Below the pieces are notes generated by a model. It saw only the letters and a program-made list of their open reading frames with translations, searched no databases and was not told the origin of the DNA. From Poecilobothrus nobilitatus (lineage: Eukaryota > Arthropoda > Insecta > Diptera > Dolichopodidae), in the NCBI GenBank assembly GCA_947095535.1, contig OX352772.1, positions 216,721,346-216,785,345 on the forward strand: a stretch of 64,000 nt of DNA. Direction: 5' to 3'. Shown piece by piece: positions 23,773 through 36,149 of this stretch; the stretch's first letter is position 1, and the number at the start of each line of letters is the position of its first letter. A program made the translations under genes and the position numbers.

Positions 23773-24671
23773 ACTTTTTTATTTTTTTTTTTGCGAGGGA
23801 CGGTGGAAAACATCAAAAATCACTCAAGGGACGAGGTTCTTCTGAGTAGTGTTGGACTCTAACCAACCAAAACCACCCCCTTTAAAACCAAACTATAGGA
23901 TGGGTCCCCTTTAATACATAATAATATAATGTACAGCTTTTTGGGGAAAAGGATAAGGGAAGGATTACTTGAGAAATTGTATATAGGATAATTGGGATTA
24001 TGGAGGATGAAGGGAAAAATTTGGATTATTGGAAATATTTTGAAGAAGGATGTTAGTGTTCTTCTTCAATTTCGATATATCGTACACAAATGAATTACCA
24101 AATTTTGGGAACACATGTGCAGGAGTAAGGTTCCATAACGGCGACGTGCTTATGACAAACGAAATTGCGAATGCTGTGTTGCGCCATCTTGCCAGTTCGA
24201 CAGTGTATGGGTGGGCATCTATTGCACTCCTCGTTTCATGTCGGAAAACTTTGAGTGGAGGCATCAATTGTTTTATTTCTTTGGAACAGGGGTTTACCCC
24301 TACAAGGTATCTATAAAAGAGGGTCAATGACCCAACAGTACGGCGATGACAAAGTGGAGTGAGCGTTGAGGTAATACTGGGGTCGCCAATAAGGCGAATA
24401 GCTCTGTTTTACACTTTGTCGAATTAACCCAGCGCTGTTTGGGTACCTCCAGCCCAAATATTGCGTTATACTCCATTTTCGGCCTAATGTACATTTTATA
24501 GATGTTGAGAAGATCGGTAGGAGAAAAGTAAGCTTTACAGCGGTACAAGAAACCTAGACATTTAGCAGCATCTTTAGCTATACTAAAAATATGATTTGGC
24601 CAAGTCAATTTCTGATTTAACTCGATGCCCAGAATGTTTAAATCTGTTGAGTGCTGAATTTGGTAATTAAT
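23773..24671 (-). mobile_element. Jockey-like LINE, 5'-truncated copy in BEL pol
   Basis: Minus orientation: the T run at about 23775-23791 is its poly(A). The 3' sequence (ACGAGGG..GGTGG, TAGTGTTGGACT, CCAAAACCACCCC) is shared with 33420-33590 and 42530-42619. The coding part at 24324-24608 reads NHIFSIAKDAAKCLGFLYRC and YIRPKMEYNA, the post-RT segment of ORF2, matching 62231-62467. ACCACA at 23767-23772 and 24672-24677 may be the target duplication. Confidence 0.75.
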
Positions 24672-27600
24672 ACCACAGCAGCTGTGAAATTCATTTCACT
24701 TACTGTTAAAAATTTCCATATGTGGGCTGATTTCGATAAACAATTAAAAGTCTTTTGGGAAATTGAAGAACTACCTAAACAACAAAATCAAACAGAAGAA
24801 GAAATTAAATATGAACAATTTTTTGAATCAAACACTATTCGTTTAAACTCAGGACTATACCAAGTTTCATTGCCATTTAAAGAGATAACTATTCAACATC
24901 ATTTAGGGAAATCAAGAGACATTGCGGTGTGCCGTTTGTATTAGCTTGAACATAGATTTGAAAAAAATCCAAAACTAAAAAAGGAGTATCAAAAATGTTT
25001 ACAAGAATATATCGATCTTGGTCATATGGTACAAGTTACTAATAGCGAAGATAGTTTCTCTTCGTACAAGACTGACTTCACCCATTACAATTGTTGTTAC
25101 CTTCCACATCATGCCGTAATTAAAGAGACGAGTACCACAACTAAGCTACGTGTAGTTTTTGACGCTTCAAAAGCAACATCAAGAGAATTGACGTTAAATG
25201 ACATGCTTTTAAAGGGTCCGATTACACAAGATGATTTAATTAAAATTCTGATTCGTTGGAGAAAATATCGCATTACATTTACCGCCGACATTGAAAAAAT
25301 GTATCGCCAAATTCGTGTTTGGAGAGATAATTGACACCAACCTATAAAAGATTATAAATTATTGACCGTTACCTTTGGTACAAAAAGTGCTCCTTATTTA
25401 ACAACAAAAATTTCACAACAACTGGGTCTTGATGAAAAAGATAACTATCCTATAGCAGCAAGAAGAACGCCAAGTGATTTCTATGTTGACGATCTTCTAT
25501 TAGGTTCTGACTCTCCCAAAGAAGCCATCGAATTGCGAAATCAAATATTTAAATTACCAAACTCTGCTGATTTACCACTTCGAAAATGGGCGTCCAATTG
25601 TAAGGAATTAACGAAACCTTCTGCAATATAAAACAATAAAGTTAACTTGTTGCCGTCTTTAGAGGATAATGAAACTGTTCGAACTATTGGTATCGCATGG
25701 AATTCGAACAAAGATACCTGTATGTATTCTGTAAATTTGGATAAAAATCGTGAAAAATGGACAAAACGTAAAATACTGTCGCAGCTCGTCAAGTTGTTTA
25801 ATCCACTTGATTGGCTATAATCCGCAATCAGACTAGCGAAAATGCAAAGACTTTGGTTATGTGGCTCTGATTGGGATGAACAAGTTAGTACGGAGATTGA
25901 GCAAGATTGGAAAAAATATTTGTTACATCTTCCAAAAGTTCAAACAATCGCCTTAGAAAGATGGATTCATTATTCAAACAGTAATTCTCAAATCGAAATT
26001 CATGGTTTTGCTGGCGCATCTATCGAGGCATATGCAGAGGTAGTTTATATTTGTATAACCAACAGCTTGGGTGAAAGATCAACCCACCTGGTAGCAACAA
26101 CTAAGGTCGCACCAATTAAAACAATTTCGCTGCCAAGATTAGAACTTTGCGCTGCAACGCTGGTGTCAAAATTAATTAAGTAATTAATCAATAAGAATTC
26201 ACGCATGAACATATTCGGAAATTGTTCTAGCATGGCTGAATGCTCATCCATCTTGTTGGACAACCTTTGTTGCAAATCGTGTCTCACACATACATGAACA
26301 GCTTGCAAAAAATTTATGGGATCATATTCCTTCAAATCAGAACCCGGCAGATTGTGCTTCTCGCGGTATGTAAATTGAAAGAACACATACTATGGTGGTA
26401 TGGTCTCGAATGGCTTGGAAAATCAAAAGAAAACTGGCCCACCAAGGAAAATCTAGAAATTAAAATGAAAACTCGAAAAACGATTTCTACCCATACCAAT
26501 GTAGTACGACCATATTTTGAAACCAATTTTTCATCGTTCAGAAAATTACTTAGAGTAACCGCCTACTGCATAAAGTTTGCTAAAAATTTTAAGAGCTACA
26601 TCGAAAGAGATAACCTATTTAAAGACTCACGAAATACAAACATCATTGCAGATTTTAATCAAACGTATTCAAAATCGGCACTTTTCAAAGAAGATATTCG
26701 AATTCAAAACCTCCACAATTATGCCGAAGAACGATCCTTTATCGAAATTAACTCTGTTTTTAGATCACAATGAAATTTTGAGAGTAACCGGAAGACTACA
26801 ACCATTTTCATTATCATACAATCAAAGGCACCCTATAATCATTTCTGACAAAGACCACGTCACGCAGCTGCTAACAGGAAAAATTCACACAGAAACTCTG
26901 CATGGAGGATTTCAATTAATAGCAACTATTCTAAAACAAAATTATTGGTTACTAAATGCCCGCAATACGATAGGACATTATCTTCAAAACGGCATAACAT
27001 GCTTTAGTCAAAAGGCTAAAGTGAGACAATAACTTATGGGCAATCTCCCACCACCTAGAGTACAAATGGTCGTCCATTTTGACACACTGGTATCGATTAT
27101 TGCGGTCCGTTTGAATTAAAAACGTATAAAGAAAGGAGTTCAAAAAGATACAAAGCGTACATATGTTTGGAACTAGTTAGCGACTTAATCAGTGAAGGTT
27201 TTATTGCAGTCTTTAGAAGATCCAGACAGACGCGAACTTTGTAGTGACATCCATAGTGACAATGGCTCTAATTTTCTTGTAGCGAGTAAAGTTCTGGCAA
27301 AAGAAAAAAAGATACTGCTAGATCAGATAAATATTGAAATTGCAAAAACAATCGGAGTAAATTTTCATTTTAATCCTCCTGTTACTCCGCATTTCGGCGG
27401 CCTATGGGAAGCAGGCGTAAGATCCACAAAATACCATCTCAAAACAATTTTGAAAAATGACATTCTAACTTTCGAAGAATTTACAACCGTGTTGCACCAT
27501 TGGGCCTTGCTAAAATTTTCGGTCACTATGCGAAGTGAGCAATGACACTGAAGATTGAGACATATTAACACTGGTTCACTTTCTAATTGGTGACACAATT

Positions 27601-27855
27601 CTAACTCCACCTTAACCGCCCATATTAGATCTCAAAGCGACTCACTTAAATCGATAGCAACATCTACAACGTTTATATCAACATTTTTGGAAACGCTGGA
27701 ATACTGAATACTTAACCAGATTGCAACAACGTCCAAAATGGACAAAGCAAATTCAAGATATTCAAATTGCATACTTGAGATCATCTTAAAAGATGAAAAC
27801 CTACCACCCTGTCGTTGGTTACTAGCTCGCATTAGCCCGGTACGGATAGGTTAGT
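24672..27855 (+). pseudogene. pol: BEL RT, RNase H and integrase
   Basis: RT: YLPHHAVIKE, KLRVVFDASK, FTADIEKMYRQI (about 25277-25316) and FYVDDLLLGSD (about 25479-25512). RNase H: IHGFAGAS (about 26000), where the family has aspartate in place of the second glycine, then ISLPRLELCAATLVSKLIK. Integrase: LHGGFQLIATILKQNYW zinc arm, core D in DYCGPFEL (about 27095), second D in HSDNGSNFL (about 27255), E in FGGLWEAGVRSTKYHLK (about 27393-27443). The end is PCRWLLARISPVRIG near 27855. Many frameshifts and stops. Confidence 0.85.
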
Positions 27856-28268
27856 ACGCGTCGCGACCGTAAAAACAAATAATTCGATTTTAAAACTACC
27901 GATTGCAAAATTGTGTATTTACCTATACCTACACACACACACACACACAAGCATCTCATTTTTTGAAAACTGTACACGCAATTCAAAACTACTTAAATCT
28001 AATATAACCTACTTAAAACTAGCAGTACTTAAATCTAGCATTACTTAAAAGTTTTAAAAAAAGTTAAATCGAAAAAAAAAAAAATTAATTGCTAAAATTA
28101 AAGCTAACTCTAAACAATATGCACTAGTTTGCTGATCCAATTATTTTTCTTTTCATATTTTTTTTGAGATTATAATCCAAGCTGATAAAGCTGATAATAT
28201 ATAATCCAATCAGAAAAAAAATTTGCAAAATATATCGGCATCCATTTCATCGATGCCAATTGGGGGGA
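27856..28268. other. BEL 3' untranslated region with CA microsatellite and purine tract
   Basis: A (CA)9-10 run lies at about 27930-27949. GGGGGGAGTA at about 28262-28268 abuts the LTR start and is the likely polypurine tract for plus-strand priming. Confidence 0.65.
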
Positions 28269-28717
28269 GTATGTTGCGTCCTGTGCAGCCGACAACCTAC
28301 AACAGATTGAAGACAACCCCAGATTGAAAACAACCCCAGATAATCATAATAAAGAACAAAATAAATATACTTATCTAAAGTCATCCTGGGTCCACACCAT
28401 CTAAGGTCCAACGTCAACATATAAGGAATCAACACCTAAAAATAAATCAATTATTATCTCTTTGTTATGTTAAAACTTACCAATAATGATCCACATTGAA
28501 TTGTTGCCATCTATTGAGCCAAAATGTTTTTCGTTGTATGTTTTGTTAGATTAAATAATTTTTATTCATTTTCTATTTTCATAATTTTTAACATTAATTG
28601 TTACTGGTGCATTTAATGTTTACTTCTAATTATTAATAATTACTGAAATTTTCTTTCTCTTTTTTACTAAAGGAAATTATTATTATTATTTCATAATTGT
28701 AACATTATAGTATAATA
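28269..28717 (+). repeat. Right LTR of the BEL element
   Basis: Starts TGTTGCGTCCTGTGCAG right after the purine tract and matches 16229-16683 along its length. Confidence 0.75.
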
Positions 28718-29629
28718 GCATAAAGTAACTATATACATAGAGAACTCACGTAGAAGAAAAAATTGTAGTCAATTTCATTGATTTGAAATCACCCCAAGAT
28801 CGCATTTGGGATTATTTCGTAAAAAGTTTACCGTATTTTTGGTATAACATCAAAGAACATAAGAAAAACAAATATTTTTTCATTCATTCAGTTCATAATT
28901 CATTTTCTTCGAACTGATTTTTTTTTTTGTCTAAAACTTAATTTTATATTGTTGCATACATACATCCGTAATTATTTATCTATGCATCACAAACAAATGT
29001 TCTTATAATTTTAAAATGTAATTTTATAGATCTCAAAGAATAACTCTACACAACACATAGATAATAATTGAAGATAATATTTTTTCTAAAAATTAAAAAA
29101 TATTTTTGGATAGAATATTGAAATTTTCTAAAATATTGGTATTAACCTTTGTGGACCCACAAAGGTATAGTAAGTTAAGATCAAATTTACTGAATGTATA
29201 ATTACATAATACATTAAGTCTGGTTTTCATTAGACCGATATATTCACGAAAATGTCAGAGCATATGCAGAACATACAAAAGTAATATGTGTTTGAAAGAG
29301 ATTAAGCTAAAAAAAATATCCATGAAACATTTGAAAATATCCAAGAAAGTAACCATAAATATCCACGAATTACATATGTACATATGTATGCAAAAATCCT
29401 ATATCTTACAAAAAAATTTCACTACCATGGCATTTAAATTTTGAAGTGTCAAAAAAATAATCAAATGTTCAAATTTTATTTTTTAGTGATTATCTATATT
29501 AAAATGAGTATATTATCGATATAAAAATATTAATAAACTATGTATATTATTTTTAACAACTTTATAAATAAAATATTCTATACTCTAGCCAATATTTAAG
29601 TCTGACAAACATTTGCAAATTAGAATTAT
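28718..29629. other. AT-rich spacer with one palindrome
   Basis: No gene. ACCTTTGTGG...CCACAAAGGT (29145-29166) is a perfect inverted repeat with two central bases, followed by TATAGTAAGTTAAG. It resembles the hairpin ends of the DINE-like elements but lacks their other parts. Confidence 0.4.
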
Positions 29630-29881
29630 ATATAATAGCATTTAAAATAATTCATAATGAAATTAAGCATAATTTTATACTGAATAGGAGGTTTGAGATT
29701 CACAACCATAACACAAGAAATAAAAGTAATTTTTATTTAACACTTTTTCGAACAAACAGACAAAAAAATAACTGTCTCTACAATAGTTTAAAATTATATA
29801 ACGAGCTTCCAAACGATATAAAGGAAATAACCCACTTTTGTACTTTTAAAAGAAAAATTAAAGAAATTATATTAAATTAAT
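29630..29881 (+). pseudogene. LINE ORF2 C-terminal fragment
   Basis: Open stretch reading FKIIHNEIKHNFILNRRFEI, then HNHNTRNKSNFYL, NCLYNSLKLYNELPNDIKE and KIKEIILN before the stop. It has the same layout as the fragment at 14250-14496 (HNxNTRN, LYNxLKLYNELP) but a different sequence, so it comes from a related LINE. An A-rich 3' region follows. Confidence 0.6.
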
Positions 29882-30373
29882 AATTAAACAGATGTTTTGG
29901 CTTTTGGTTCTGCAATTGGATTTTTTTTTCTTTTTTTTATTTTATTTTTTTTTCTTTCATTTCTTTTTTTAAGTTTTTAATTACTAGTTATAATTATAGT
30001 GCTATATCAAAATAAACTTTTATAATAAAATTGTTGCAAAATATTTCTAACTGAATTTATAAGACCACACAGCTAAAAAGCTAAGGTCACAGAAATTTTT
30101 TATTTTTCAATTATTTTTTACATTAAATTAATAAATCAATATATTCTTTTTTTTTTTTTCTCTTAGAATAGAATTATACCATAAAACACCAATATTTAAT
30201 TTGAATTATTATTTTGTTTTTTTCTGGTGTTTTTTGTTTTTGTTTCTTTTTTTTTTTGTTTTTAATATATATTAAGAATGTTACCACGTTAATGTATTAT
30301 TATGAAAAATAAATTAAATGATGAAAAAAAAAAAAAAAACTTTTAAATTTTTAAGTAAATATCAATATAAACA
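29882..30373. other. T-rich and A-rich spacer
   Basis: Long T runs and AT-rich sequence, probably the 3' untranslated remains of the LINE fragment. No gene. Confidence 0.4.
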
Positions 30374-30613
30374 TTAATAAATTAGGTTATGTACAATTTT
30401 AACTGTCAAAGTGTTGCTGTAATAAGAATGAGAATCTTTATGCTTGTTGACGTTTTCTTCTCTATAACGCGTGGCGTCCAGGACTAATTTCAGCTCTGCT
30501 AGATATATTTGGCATTGGTTTTCTAATAGTGCGTGTTTTATTAATTTATCCTCTATTATCACCGCGTAGCTGACGCTGTGTTGAGTTTTTAACGCGTCGG
30601 TATATATTTGTGT
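30374..30613 (-). pseudogene. LINE RNase H fragment
   Basis: Minus frame reads IYTDALKTQHSVSYAVIIED, then LLENQCQIYLAELKLVLDA. The TD in YTDALK and the E in AELK occupy the positions of RNase H catalytic residues in R1/I-type LINEs. It is short and isolated. Upstream minus-strand sequence to 31066 has coding texture, but I cannot place it. Confidence 0.5.
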
Positions 30614-31315
30614 TGTGCCCTAGTGTTTGGCCCTGTGTTTCTCTCATATTTCTGAATTTTCTCTCATATTCCTCTGGAGTGGTTTTTTCCTTGTTGAGTT
30701 CTTGCAAGTTATTTAGAATGTTTTCCTCCGAGTTTGTCCAGTGTAGGACTTTCGCTAGTGTTGTGTTCGAACTGAGTGCGATTCTTAGAGTTTGTATTTC
30801 TTCTATATAAGCTTGTATTGTGGATGTGTTCGTGGGGTCTATCTCCTATGCCAGGGTTTATAGTGGGTGCGCTGGTGTGAACAGTGCTCTCGTGGTGTTT
30901 TTGAGACTGTCAAAGTTGTAAATCCTCTGTTTTTCTGACCATTTTCTTCAGTACATCTTTCAATTACTGCCATACCTATTATTATCGCCGCCCTTCCTAA
31001 GCCCGCGTTTCCTCTTGTTTGCAGCACTATATTTGCAGCGTATATGTTCAAGTGATAATTCAACAAGAAGGGTTGCCTTCTAATTACAATGATTTGCTAA
31101 AATTAAATATTAATTATTACGATACTTTCGGAATTTTGTAACAAGTTGTGAAATCAGATCTTGATGCTTACCGGAGTCACATTGAAAGTGAAGAATCAAT
31201 CAATTTTGCAGAACAAGAGTAAATCATAACAGATTTTCTCTGATTGCCGGATATATGTATCTTAGTCTGATTGTAACGCCAGTGGTTTCTCTAATAATTT
31301 TATTTCATTTTATTA

Positions 31316-33283
31316 TCAAATAGAGGACTGCGTACTAAAACTTCGAATGTTTTTCTTACCCGTAAGGCTTTGGACTTTGACTTCTTTATTTTAACGGAAA
31401 CTTTGCTTTCTAATTCAATTAATTCTCTTGAACTTTTTAATAACTCTTACTTAGTTTTTCATAAAGATCGATTCAATAATGATACATTTTCCAATATTAA
31501 TTTTGTTTTCCCCGAGGTGGAAATGTACTTATAGCATCTAAAAATACATTTGATTGCGTTGAAATTCTACTGCATGAATTTTCTGAATTAGAACTGCAGT
31601 TAAACTCGAAAGAGAAAAGAATTTTATTTTTATTATTTGTTGTTATATTCCTCCTAACTCTAATAATGATATCTATCATAATTTTTGTTTAGCTCTTGAC
31701 TCAGTAACTACACTTATGAATGTTGCGGATGAGTTATTAGTTTGTGGTGGTTTTAATTTGCCACAATTAAGTTGGATTCTTCATGATGAAGAAAATTTTA
31801 TGATACCACTTTATGTTAACTCTGAATCTGAACAAATCTTTGTTGATAACTGCAATGCCTGTTGTCTGCAACAAATCTCTAATATTTTTAATTATCAAGG
31901 TAAACTGTTAGATCTTATTTTTAGTACTGACTGGTCCAATTTTAAAATCAACAATTATCGTATCCCTTTAGTAAAAATTGACAACTTTCACCCACCGATT
32001 AATTTTACATATTCTTTTATTAATCCAAATAACTCTAAATTTTCTAACAACTCTACTTCTCTTTCATTTTAATTTGAATAAAGCTAATTTTTCTGATTTA
32101 AATAACTTTTTTTCGTCAATTGACTTCTCTTATTTGGAAAATTTGAAGAATATTAATTACGCTGTCAGTAAATTTTACTCTATTCTTAATGAAGGATTTG
32201 GTTTGCATATGCCTGTCATTTCGGATAAAATTCTTAGCTCAAGTCCACCATGGTTCAATCATAATTTAAGAAATTTACGTAAAACAAGACCAAAGCATGG
32301 AAAAGATATATTAAAAATAAAAACTATTCGTCCTATTCTGATTTTCTTCAATTGTACAATTCTTACAAATTACTTTTTGATTCTTGTTACAAAAACTATC
32401 TTAACTTCACGGCTTCAAACCTGCGTAACAATCCCAAATTGTTCTGGAAGTTTGTTAACTTCAAAAGAAAATCTGATGAATATCCAGATTACTTATTTTT
32501 CGCAAGTCAAACTTCAAACGATTCTCATACAATTGCTGAATTTTTCATGAATTTCTTTTCCAGTGCGTATATTCGTAATGCATTTGAAATTGATGAAAGC
32601 AAATTTAACCATCTCGCGCAGCGTCCTCCTAACAATCTCCTCATCCTCAAGCCATCTCGCTTCCTTCAATCAATCTCTCCTCTGACTCTATATAAATACC
32701 TATATTCCCTAAATAAAAATTCAAATCCAGGTTCATATAATTTTCCATGTATTGTCTTAAGAATGTGTTCAAATTCTTTAGCTTTTCCTTTATCTATTTT
32801 ATTTAACCTCCCATTCAAAATTGGTGTGTTTCCTGACTCATGGAAAATATCCTTCATTTCTAATTACCGACCTGTCGCTAAACTTTGTGATATTGGTAAA
32901 TTATTTGAATTAATTATATACGATCATATTTACCAATTCTGTGTGAACTTAATTTCTCTTAATCAACATAGTTTTTTAAAATGTAGAACCACCGTCACTA
33001 ATTTGGTTGAATCGACCTCTTGTTTTCTAAATATTATGGAAACTGGAGCTCAATCTGATGTTATTTATACTGATTTTAGTAACGCCTTCGATATTCTGCC
33101 GCATAGTGTTATTTTATTTAAATTAAATAATCTTGAATTTCCTGCCTCGTTTTTAAAATGGTTCAAATGCTTAATTAATCGAAGCTATAAAGTAAAATTC
33201 AGGAATGCTTCTTCTGATTCTTTTCTTTCAAATTCTGATGTACCTCAGGGAAGCCATCTGGGATGTAGCTATAGCATTAAAGC
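31316..33283 (+). pseudogene. Jockey/CR1-like LINE ORF2: endonuclease and RT
   Basis: Endonuclease N-terminus: RGLRTKTSNVFLTRKALDFD and ILTETLLSNS. A later part has LLVCGGFNLPQLSW and NYQGKLLDLIFST with DNFHPPINF (31740-32010). RT: NYRPVAKLCDIGKLFELIIY (about 32855-32915), IYTDFSNAFDILPHSVIL (about 33065-33118) and SDVPQGSHLG (about 33234-33262). Frameshifts and stops break it. It stops after the QG motif, so the YADD domain is lost. The long open frame 32352-33572 runs on into unrelated repeats and is a chance mosaic. Confidence 0.75.
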
Positions 33284-33408
33284 GAACGTACTCTCTGGGG
33301 GAGCCATTACGTGCGTTTTTCTTATGTCTTCTAGGGGGTCTATGTACTATCTTTCTCTATACACAAGTATATTAAATATACTCGGAATAGGGTATTGGTC
33401 CGTTAATT

Positions 33409-33590
33409 TTTTTCCTCTTTTTACGAGGGTTGGTGGAAAACTCGAAAGTCACCAAGAGGAACTGCACGTGCTTCCTCAGGGTAGTGTTGGACTTTTACCT
33501 ACCAAAACCAGCCCCCTTCTAAAACCAAACTTTAGGATGGAACCTTTAATACAAATGTACAATAATAATTAGTATGAGTCCGAAGGCTTT
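33409..33590 (-). mobile_element. Jockey-like LINE 3'-end fragment
   Basis: T-rich start, then TTTACGAGGGTTGGTGG, AACTGCACGTGCTTCCTC, GTAGTGTTGGACTT and CCAAAACCAGCCC. About 180 bp shared with 23790-23940 and 42530-42619. Only the extreme 3' end is present (severely 5'-truncated). Confidence 0.65.
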
Positions 33591-33954
33591 CTTTCTTGGT
33601 ATAGTGAAAATTGTACTATGTCACGCTTGGAGGTCTATTACTGTGGAAAGTGATGTTATTTGGAATAGTAAATACTCCTCAGGGCATTGTTAAGCCCGTA
33701 TAGCTCCTTTTGAAGGTAATTTTCCAAGAAGGTAATGATCTTCCAAAAAAAAGGTTTCTAACCTTACTTCACAGTGATGAATAAATGTACCGATTATTTA
33801 GTAGAAAAGTATTTTTATTTTTATTTCGGATTTGGAAAGAAGAAATAATAGAATAAAAAATAATAGAAGATAATATAAGAAGAATAATAGAAATAATTAA
33901 ATTGAAGATGAGAAACTAGTTAAACCCAAGATTATCGTGTTATCAACACGCATA

Positions 33955-35290
33955 TATGAAGGGGAAATCGGTGGATACCGTTTTACACGAGGTTATCCAC
34001 ACAATAGAAGAAGGTTTCAAGAAAGGTAATGTAACCGTCGATGCTTTATCGATATAGAGAGTGCGTTTAATAATGTTGAAATAGAAAAGGAATTAGAAAG
34101 TATGCAAAGCAAAAATATTGAAGATATATTGCTCAGGTGCGCTAAATCCATTCTGAGCAATAGAAAAGCAATTGCTAACTTTGGAACTGCCGCAAAGAGA
34201 CAATAATCTCAAGAGGCACACCCCAAGGAGGTATCCTCTCCCCGCTCTTATGGCTCTTAGTAGTTGATGAGCTTTTAGTGAAGCTATCGAATAACAACCA
34301 TAGAGTGATATGCTACGCAGACGACGTGACATTATTGGTTACGGATAAAAAGCTGGCCAATACAACATATATAATGCAAAGGGCAATTGACATAACCATA
34401 GATTGGGCCAAATCAAATGGCCTTAAAATAAATCCAAGCAAAACCGAAATATGTCTCTATAGCAGAAAAAAAGATGGAAGTCTTCCATAAGCATCACGAA
34501 TAAACAATAAATAATTAGAATTTACCAACTGTGTAAAATATCTAGGAGTGTATTAGAATGAAAAGCTCAGGTGGAGTAAACACCTAAATGAGAAAAAGGA
34601 AAAAACCATTAAAGCCCTTTGGGGCTGTAGAAGTGCAGTAGGTAAGACATGGGGCCTATTGTCAAAAATAATGTACTGGTAATACACGTGTGTTATACGA
34701 CCTATGATAACACACGGATCACTCCTTTGGTGGACGGCCACTAAAAAGAACAGGTACCGGATCATCCTAATGCAAGTGCAACTTCAGGGATGTCTATAAA
34801 ACTTCCGGGAACGCCCGGTGGCTGCACATATGACCGCGAGTGACCTCAGATTAAACTGCAACTTCGGGACGAAAGCAAACCACCCGAGGTACAACAGTAT
34901 TGCTAATCAAATTGGAATTAATGTGTACACAGATTCTGTCAAAAAGGGGAGTAAATGTGGCATAGATATCATATACGAACTTACGAATGGTGAACACAGT
35001 GGCGTGACATGCGACTGTACGCCAATGTAAAACAATCGCAATAGAACGCGCAGCAAAACAACTTCTTAGGAAAAGAATCCGGGAAAGATCATAAACAACC
35101 ACACCGACTGCAAATCAATTATGCGAACAATGGTGGGTGGATTACATAAATCGAGGAAAATAATTGAGTGCTGCAAAGCCCTCAATGTGTTGGGGGGAAT
35201 GAAACGAAACGAAACTGAAGATCTGACAGCAATATCTGTACTAAACAGACAGCTCGTGGATATAGAAGATGTAGGTATTCCGTACTCCGC
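33955..35290 (+). pseudogene. R1-like LINE RT fragment
   Basis: RT text: IESAFNNVEIEKEL (about 34057-34095), RGTPQGGILSPLLWLLVVD (about 34212-34268), ICYADDVTLLVTDKKLA (about 34308-34360) and NGLKINPSKTEICLYSRK (about 34417-34470). Downstream: ALWGCRSAVGKTWGL, PMITHGSLLWW, and a degraded C-terminal region containing NVYTDSVKKGSKCG, an RNase H-like start. Several frameshifts. The motifs fit R1-type ORF2. Confidence 0.75.
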
Positions 35291-36025
35291 GGTTAGTTAG
35301 CAACAAGCAGCTTAATTAAATAATTGCTTATTAAATTAAATATTTGCTTATTTTTGTATAAAAATAATAATTCTGTATTAGTTTGTTAAATGTTAATTTT
35401 ATTATAAACATGATTGAATTGAATTAAATAAATTAAAATAAAATTAGTTCTCAAAGAATAAGGTTTTTTTATTAAGAAACAAGCTTTCTCTTCGTAAACC
35501 TAAGGTGAGGCTACCTTAGGCACAATTACAGGAACAAATCCAATACCTTATTTTACTTATACATTTATTTTTTCTTCCATATCGTACAATTTATATTTGT
35601 TCTTTATAACGTCATGTGCAGAACGTATAGAAACAAAAAACGAAATAAAAGAAAAAATACGTAGTTGTAACTACCTAATACTACGTAGCTCTATAAATAC
35701 AATTGTAAATTATTTATGTTCAAACTTTATATCTACCAATATAAAATATCTACCTATATTATACAAAACATAAAATTCGGAAAAAAAAGAAAAAAAGGAG
35801 GAAAACAAAAACTTACTTATATATTTCGTCAAAATTAAAAATTCCTCTCCCTACGCGATTACCTTATTTTACCACGCATTACCGCATGCATTACCAGTAG
35901 TGTATTGATTATTAATTAAAATATAATTTTAATAAGCAAGAGTTTCAGGTTCATTTAATCTAAAAATGCAATACATTAATTTTCAATTTTCATTAAATTA
36001 ATTAATTAAACTCTATACCTTTCAG
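35291..36025. other. AT-rich spacer
   Basis: No gene recognised. The end has a pyrimidine-rich stretch and TTTCAG that could be a splice acceptor for the next feature. Confidence 0.45.
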
Positions 36026-36143
36026 CTTTATAGCGCCTCATAACTTGATGTCAATATGGAAAATATAACGCCACCAGAGTTTTACGAATTTCTTAACGAG
36101 TATAGGCTACAGACGAGTAGTGAACCAATCAGTCATTATGAAG
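36026..36143 (+). other. Candidate coding exon, unidentified
   Basis: A pyrimidine-rich tract ending TTTCAG precedes it and GTAGGT follows it. From the ATG at 36056 it reads MENITPPEFYEFLNEYRLQT, then SSEPISHYEG split across the donor. Base composition is clearly less AT-rich than both flanks. I see no obvious next exon within 1 kb. It could be a host gene exon, a transposon exon or chance. The nearest transposon is the errantivirus LTR, which ends at 36724. Confidence 0.35.
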
Positions 36144-36149
36144 GTAGGT

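Larger units (their letters stand above)
16229..28717 (+). mobile_element. BEL/Pao LTR retrotransposon, split by two LINEs
   Basis: LTR-like repeats at 16229-16683 and 28269-28717 bracket a plus-strand gag (19095), CCHC knuckles, protease, RT, RNase H and integrase. A purine tract GGGGGGAGTA precedes the right LTR. Gag is interrupted by a LINE at 19444-22223 and pol by another at 23773-24671. The leader is unusually long (about 2.4 kb) and itself holds a local duplication and a DINE-like element. I could not find a primer-binding site or matching target duplication, so pairing of the two LTRs as one insertion is likely but not proven. Confidence 0.8.

Noticed and set aside
16224..28722. Target duplication for the BEL element
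   Set aside because: Five-base flanks of the two LTRs do not match under any boundary that I tried, so none is claimed.
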